A DNA stretch of 41,832 bases from Limosilactobacillus antri DSM 16041 (GTDB taxonomy: Bacteria > Bacillota > Bacilli > Lactobacillales > Lactobacillaceae): contig NZ_GG700733.1 of the NCBI RefSeq assembly GCF_000160835.1, forward strand, positions 582,954 through 624,785. The letters are read 5' to 3'. The notes under the pieces were generated by a model that was given only the letters and a program-made list of their open reading frames with translations, was not told the DNA's origin and did no database searches. Every line of letters starts with the position of its first letter. The first letter of the stretch is position 1. Of this stretch, positions 38,281 through 41,832 are shown in pieces. The translations under genes were made by a program, and so were the position numbers.

Positions 38281-39119
38281 GTGACGTTGCGTTTGCGTAT
38301 TCTAACAGCAAGCGGTCCGCTTTGACGGGAGTTAATTTAACAATTGCGGCGGGAAGCTTTACCGCCCTGGTGGGCCATACCGGCAGCGGCAAATCAACGC
38401 TGGTTTCCCTGATTGATGGCCTTATCAGACCAACCGCGGGCCAGCTGACGGTGGGGACGGTTACCGTGGGTCCGGCTGCCCGCCGCCAGGATCTCGCGCG
38501 GCTGCGCCAGCACGTCGGGTTTGTATTTCAGTTTCCGGAGCAGCAGCTGTTCGCGGAAACCGTGGCGAAGGACATCGCCTTTGGCCCGGAAAACCTGGGC
38601 TGGGACCCAGATCGGGTTGCTGCCGCCGTTCAGCAAGCGATGGCCGCAGTCGGTCTGCCGAAAGAACTGGCCTCGCGATCGCCCTTTATGCTCTCGGGCG
38701 GTCAGATGCGCCGGGTGGCGATTGCTGGCGTGCTGGCAATGCAGCCGGACGTTTTGATCCTCGATGAACCGACGGCGGGCCTGGATGCCCGGTCGACGGC
38801 TCAGTTACTAGACCTAATTGCTAAATTTCACCGGGAGGGCCGTACGATCATCCTGATTACCCACCAGATGGAACAGGTGGCGCGCTATGCTGACCAGGTG
38901 GTGGTGATGAACCACGGCCGGTTGGTGACCGCGACGACGCCGGCCCGGCTCTTTGCCGATGACCAGCTGCTGGCGGCCAACCAGCTGACCCGGCCTGCCG
39001 CAGTCCAGATTGCCCACCAGCTGCGGGGGCGGGGAGTTGACTTGCCAGCAGTGCTAACCCTTGACCAGTTGGCGACGGTGCTGGCCCCGCGGCTGAAAGG
39101 GGGCCCGGCCAGTGACTAA
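38262..39119 (+). CDS. ecfA2: Energy-coupling factor transporter ATPase EcfA2
   Basis: The partner ATPase, 285 aa: Walker A GHTGSGKST, Q-loop FQFPEQQLF, signature LSGGQMRRVAIAG, Walker B VLILDEPTAGLD, H-loop LITHQM. I chose ATG 38262 over the ATG at 38256 because the GGTGG binding site (38250-38254) abuts the latter. Both starts lie inside the end of ecfA1, and its own last 8 bases overlap ecfT. This tight packing fits a fixed EcfA1-EcfA2-EcfT complex. Confidence 0.96.
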   Translation: MPEIKLSDVAFAYSNSKRSALTGVNLTIAAGSFTALVGHTGSGKSTLVSLIDGLIRPTAGQLTVGTVTVGPAARRQDLARLRQHVGFVFQFPEQQLFAETVAKDIAFGPENLGWDPDRVAAAVQQAMAAVGLPKELASRSPFMLSGGQMRRVAIAGVLAMQPDVLILDEPTAGLDARSTAQLLDLIAKFHREGRTIILITHQMEQVARYADQVVVMNHGRLVTATTPARLFADDQLLAANQLTRPAAVQIAHQLRGRGVDLPAVLTLDQLATVLAPRLKGGPASD

Positions 39120-39915
39120 CGCAATTGTTTTTGGGTCTTACGTTCCCGGCAACTCCCGCCTGCACCGTTTAGACCCCCGGGCCAAGCTGCTGCTGTGTAT
39201 TAGTTACGTGGTCCTCGTCTTCTTTGCCAATAGCTGGGCGACCTGCCTGTTGCTGGCGGCGGCGCTGCTGGCGGCAATGGTGATGAGTAAGGTCGGCTTT
39301 CGGCTATATTGGCGGGGCATTCGGCCGCTGGCGTGGATTATTTTGCTGACGGTGGCTTTTCAGGTTCTGTTTAGTACCGGAGGTCCGGTGTACTGGCGCT
39401 GGTGGCTCTTTACCGTGACCCGGGACGGCCTGGTTAATTCGCTGATTATCTTCTTCCGCTTTATGGTAATCGTCACGGCTTCGACGGTCTTGACCGCGAC
39501 GACCCCGACCTTGCGGATTGCAGACGCCCTAGCCTGGCTGATGCAGCCGCTAACGGCCATTAAGGTACCGGTCAACCAGATTACTCTGATGATTTCGATT
39601 GCCTTGCGCTTCATTCCAACCATCATGGATGAGGCGGTTAAAATTGCCAATGCCCAGCGGTCACGGGGGATGAACCTTGACGAGGGCGGACTGATTAAAC
39701 GGCTGACCCGGATGATCCCCATTCTGATCCCACTATTTGTGGACTCCTTTAAGCGGGCGGAGGAGCTGGCGACGGCAATGGAAGCGCGGGGGTACGACCC
39801 CGCAGCGCCGCGGACGCATTACCGGCAGCTGCACTGGCACCGCCGGGATACGGTCAGCCTGCTGCTATTATTGGTGCTGGCCGGTGCGGTGTTAGTGCTC
39901 CGCTACACACTTTAA
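39112..39915 (+). CDS. ecfT: Energy-coupling factor transporter transmembrane protein EcfT
   Basis: The membrane scaffold that joins the ATPases to S components, 267 aa. It has several N-terminal hydrophobic segments, the opening SRLHRLDPRAKLL, and the two coupling-helix Ala-Arg-Gly-type motifs QRSRGM (about residue 183) and MEARGYDP (about 223), then a final membrane helix. GTG start at 39112 after AAAGGGGG, within ecfA2. truA follows at 20 bp. Confidence 0.96.
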   Translation: MTNAIVFGSYVPGNSRLHRLDPRAKLLLCISYVVLVFFANSWATCLLLAAALLAAMVMSKVGFRLYWRGIRPLAWIILLTVAFQVLFSTGGPVYWRWWLFTVTRDGLVNSLIIFFRFMVIVTASTVLTATTPTLRIADALAWLMQPLTAIKVPVNQITLMISIALRFIPTIMDEAVKIANAQRSRGMNLDEGGLIKRLTRMIPILIPLFVDSFKRAEELATAMEARGYDPAAPRTHYRQLHWHRRDTVSLLLLLVLAGAVLVLRYTL

Positions 39916-39935
39916 CTGCTAGAAAGGAAAGCTAA

Positions 39936-40706
39936 ATGTATCGTTACAAAATAACCTTTGCTTACGATGGGGCCAACTTCTCGGGCTTTCAGATCCAGCC
40001 CCACAAGCGGACGGTGGAGCAGGTGCTAAAGAACGCGGTGAATAAGATCGCGAAGCATCCTGACCCGCCGGTCAGCGTGATTGGCTCCGGCAGAACCGAT
40101 GCCGGGGTTCACGCCCTCAACCAGGTCGCCCATTTTGACATTCCCTACCAGCTGAGTGACGAAGCGATGCGGAAGGCCCTCAACAGTCTGCTGCCGTTAG
40201 ACATCCTGGTGAAGAAGGCCGAACGGGTCGATGAAAACTTTCACGCCCGATATAGTGCCCACCGCAAGACTTACCGCTACCGGGTTGACCAGGGGGACTT
40301 TGTAGATCCCTTCAAGCGCAACTACACGGCGCACTATAAGGTGCCGGTTGATATTGAAAAAATGCGGCTGGCGGCCAAGGACTTTATCGGCGAACACGAC
40401 TTCACGAGCTTCGTGGCCTCGGGCAGCCAGGCGAAGAGCAACGTCCGGACGGTGGAAAAGATTACCGTCAACCGCGACCCGGCGCAAAACGAAGTCGTCT
40501 TTGAATTTACCGGCAACGGCTTCTTGTATAACCAGATCCGGATCATGGTGGCCTTCCTCCTGGAGGTTGGCAGCGGCCAGCGGCCAGTTAGCGACGTCAA
40601 ACGGGTGCTGGCGGCGAAAGACCGGACCCAAGCCCGGATGACGGCGCCTGCCAGCGGCCTCTACCTGGTCAGCGTCGATTACGGTGATGAGGCTAAAAAC
40701 GATTGA
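39936..40706 (+). CDS. truA: tRNA pseudouridine(38-40) synthase TruA
   Basis: TruA makes pseudouridine at tRNA positions 38-40. 256 aa, with the catalytic Asp in GSGRTDAGVHALNQ (about residue 52), FSGFQIQP at the N-terminus, and the conserved HDFTSFVASGS and FTGNGFLYNQIRIM. ATG 39936 after AGAAAGGA. Placement after ecfT and before rplM is the normal Firmicutes order. The -35 box of the rplM promoter overlaps its stop codon. Confidence 0.98.
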   Translation: MYRYKITFAYDGANFSGFQIQPHKRTVEQVLKNAVNKIAKHPDPPVSVIGSGRTDAGVHALNQVAHFDIPYQLSDEAMRKALNSLLPLDILVKKAERVDENFHARYSAHRKTYRYRVDQGDFVDPFKRNYTAHYKVPVDIEKMRLAAKDFIGEHDFTSFVASGSQAKSNVRTVEKITVNRDPAQNEVVFEFTGNGFLYNQIRIMVAFLLEVGSGQRPVSDVKRVLAAKDRTQARMTAPASGLYLVSVDYGDEAKND

Positions 40707-40731
40707 CGAACAATCGGGAAAAAGGTATACT
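40703..40731 (+). promoter_or_regulatory. rplM-rpsI promoter
   Basis: TTGACG (40703-40708, overlapping the truA stop), 17-bp spacer, TATACT (40726-40731). Near-consensus. Confidence 0.85.
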
Positions 40732-40739
40732 AACACTTG

Positions 40740-40790
40740 GTATTTCTTTTCCATCTAATAACTCGGTACACTATTATATGTAAAAGAAAA
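40740..40790 (+). promoter_or_regulatory. rplM leader hairpin (L13-leader-like)
   Basis: TTTCTTTT (40743-40750) pairs with AAAAGAAA (40782-40789), and TAATA (40756-40760) with TATTA (40772-40776) inside. Many Bacilli have an L13 leader at this spot, thought to mediate autoregulation. I base this on position and on the presence of one hairpin, not on a model match. Confidence 0.55.
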
Positions 40791-40810
40791 CAAAATTGGA
40801 GGAACTAATC

Positions 40811-41254
40811 GTGAGAACGACATACATCGCTAAACCTGGTGAAGTTGATCGCAAGTGGTACGTTGTCGATGCTAAGGATGTCCCAATGGGTCGTCTGGCC
40901 ACCGTCGTCGCATCAATCCTGCGTGGTAAGAACAAGCCAACATTTACTCCCCACGTTGATACTGGTGACAACGTTATCGTTATCAACGCTGCTCAAGTTA
41001 AGTTAACTGGTAAGAAGGCATCCCAAAAGATGTACTACCGTCACTCCAACTACCCTGGTGGTTTGAAGCAACGGACTGCCGGTGACTTCCTTGCGAAGGA
41101 ACCAGAGAAGTTATTGGAAACTGCTATTAAGGGTATGCTTCCACACAACTCCCTTGGTCACAAGATGGGCTTAAAGTTGCACGTTTACGCTGGTGAAGAC
41201 CACAAGCACGCTGCACAAAAGCCTGAAGCATTGGACATTACAAACTTAATCTAA
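40811..41254 (+). CDS. rplM: 50S ribosomal protein L13
   Basis: L13, 147 aa, an early 50S assembly protein. [40 protein letters not shown] and [12 protein letters not shown] mark it. GTG 40811 is the start, since the TTGGAGGAA binding site (40796-40804) includes the upstream in-frame TTG at 40796. rpsI follows directly. Confidence 0.98.
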   Translation: MRTTYIAKPGEVDRKWYVVDAKDVPMGRLATVVASILRGKNKPTFTPHVDTGDNVIVINAAQVKLTGKKASQKMYYRHSNYPGGLKQRTAGDFLAKEPEKLLETAIKGMLPHNSLGHKMGLKLHVYAGEDHKHAAQKPEALDITNLI

Positions 41255-41267
41255 GGAGGGAATGGAA

Positions 41268-41663
41268 TTGGCTCAAACTGTACAATACAGAGGTACTGGT
41301 CGTCGTAAGGACGCTACCGCACGTGTTCGCTTAGTACCAGGTTCTGGTCAGATTACTATGAACGGCAAGGCAATCGAAGACTACATTCCATTTGCCAACT
41401 TACGTGCTATCGTTAACCAACCATTTGATGTTACCAAGACGAACGGTCAATACGACGTTATCGCTAACATCAACGGTGGTGGCTTCTCCGGTCAAGCCGG
41501 TGCAGTTCGTCACGGGATCGCTCGTGCCCTGCTCACCGTTGACCCTGACTTCCGTGACGCTTTGAAGAAGGCTGGTCTGTTAACTCGTGACCCGCGGATG
41601 AAGGAACGTCGTAAGCCAGGTCTGAAGAAGGCTCGTAAGGCTGCTCAATTCAGTAAGCGTTAA
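41268..41663 (+). CDS. rpsI: 30S ribosomal protein S9
   Basis: S9, 131 aa, whose C-terminal tail reaches the P-site tRNA ([16 protein letters not shown], ending in the invariant KR). TTG 41268 is chosen: AAGGAGGG (41253-41260) is 7 nt before it, while the ATG at 41262 is one base after the site. The same arrangement occurs at rpmD. Confidence 0.97.
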   Translation: MAQTVQYRGTGRRKDATARVRLVPGSGQITMNGKAIEDYIPFANLRAIVNQPFDVTKTNGQYDVIANINGGGFSGQAGAVRHGIARALLTVDPDFRDALKKAGLLTRDPRMKERRKPGLKKARKAAQFSKR

Positions 41664-41684
41664 TATTCGATTGGCGTTTCAAAC

Positions 41685-41715
41685 AAAAAGCTGGGATTTT
41701 GTTCCCGGCTTTTTT
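41685..41715 (+). terminator. rplM-rpsI terminator
   Basis: GCTGGG (41690-41695) pairs with CCCGGC (41704-41709), A run before and T6 after. Confidence 0.9.
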
Positions 41716-41736
41716 GTTATCTGTGATAACAAAAAA
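41710..41736. terminator. Second hairpin, perfect 12-bp inverted repeat
   Basis: TTTTTTGTTATC (41710-41721) pairs with GATAACAAAAAA (41725-41736), 3-nt loop. It shares the T run of the rpsI terminator and can act in both directions, ending transcription that arrives from the right. Confidence 0.65.
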
Positions 41737-41737
41737 A

Positions 41738-41816
41738 GCAGCACAGTAGCTGGCTGGCAGTTCAGACGCTGATAAATCAGCGCTTGAACTACCCCACATA
41801 GGCTTGCTGCGCGGCG
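41738..41816 (-). repeat. Intergenic repeat, copy B
   Basis: The inverted counterpart of copy A (33806-33884). This copy also holds an internal hairpin, GTTCA (41760-41764) with TGAAC (41785-41789) and CGCTGAT (41767-41773) with ATCAGCG (41776-41782), which is only half preserved in copy A. The element runs on towards or past the window end, so its full length is not visible. No gene lies between 41664 and the end. Confidence 0.8.
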
Positions 41817-41832
41817 TAGCCATCCTTGCAGG

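Noticed and set aside
37453..39915. Cobalt transport role for the cbiO/cbiQ-like genes
   Set aside because: No cbiM or cbiN and no cobalamin genes nearby. The paired ATPases with EcfT and truA in this order are the general ECF module.

Overview
The window is a chromosomal segment of a lactic acid bacterium, most likely a Limosilactobacillus (the group of L. fermentum, L. reuteri, L. oris and relatives). Grounds: the Firmicutes gene order ctsR-clpC, rpoB-rpoC, rpsL-rpsG-fusA, the S10-spc-alpha ribosomal cluster, ecfA1-ecfA2-ecfT-truA and rplM-rpsI; moderately high GC with many CGG arginine codons outside the ribosomal genes; strong AGGAGG ribosome binding sites; many TTG and GTG starts; and two RNA elements that match, in position, motifs known only from lactic acid bacteria (a Lacto-rpoB-type leader and an L17 downstream element). 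The species cannot be named from the sequence alone.

Layout. 1-1250: a short-chain dehydrogenase gene on the minus strand that looks frameshifted near its start, then a gene-poor stretch. 1241-4305: CtsR-controlled ctsR-clpC, closed by a 19-bp perfect hairpin. 4319-4978: a TetR-family regulator. 4989-12521: rpoB-rpoC behind a structured leader that contains its own intrinsic terminator. 12540-14449: a membrane protein with an AbrB-like N-terminus, convergent with a prepilin peptidase gene. 14507-17868: the str operon (rpsL, rpsG, fusA) with a hairpin-rich leader and an attenuator-like hairpin before fusA; tuf is not here. 17885-19330: a purine-type NCS2 permease behind a PurR-box-like pair. 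19388-33728: one nearly continuous run of 29 genes, rpsJ to rplQ, including secY, adk, infA, rpmJ and rpoA. 33741-33884: a hairpin-rich intergenic repeat. 33945-37100: the acid-resistance pair gadC-gadB on the minus strand. 37413-40706: the ECF transporter core module and truA. 40703-41715: rplM-rpsI, followed by a second, inverted copy of the intergenic repeat at the window edge.

Most genes serve transcription and translation: RNA polymerase core subunits, about 30 ribosomal proteins, EF-G, IF1, SecY and adenylate kinase. The accessory cargo (TetR, AbrB-like membrane protein, ComC, NCS2 permease, GadCB) sits in the gaps between these housekeeping operons. GadC and GadB together import glutamate, decarboxylate it and export GABA, consuming protons. 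ClpC under CtsR handles protein quality control under heat stress.

I did not find a clearly new multi-gene system. The most interesting signals are in RNA and intergenic DNA: the rpoB leader with mutually exclusive pairings, a possible pseudoknot in the rpsL leader, an attenuator-like switch before fusA, the element after rplQ, near-perfect palindromes in the gad promoter, and a repeat pair flanking the gad/ecf/rplM segment. All pairings were read by eye; no folding, covariance or database search was run.
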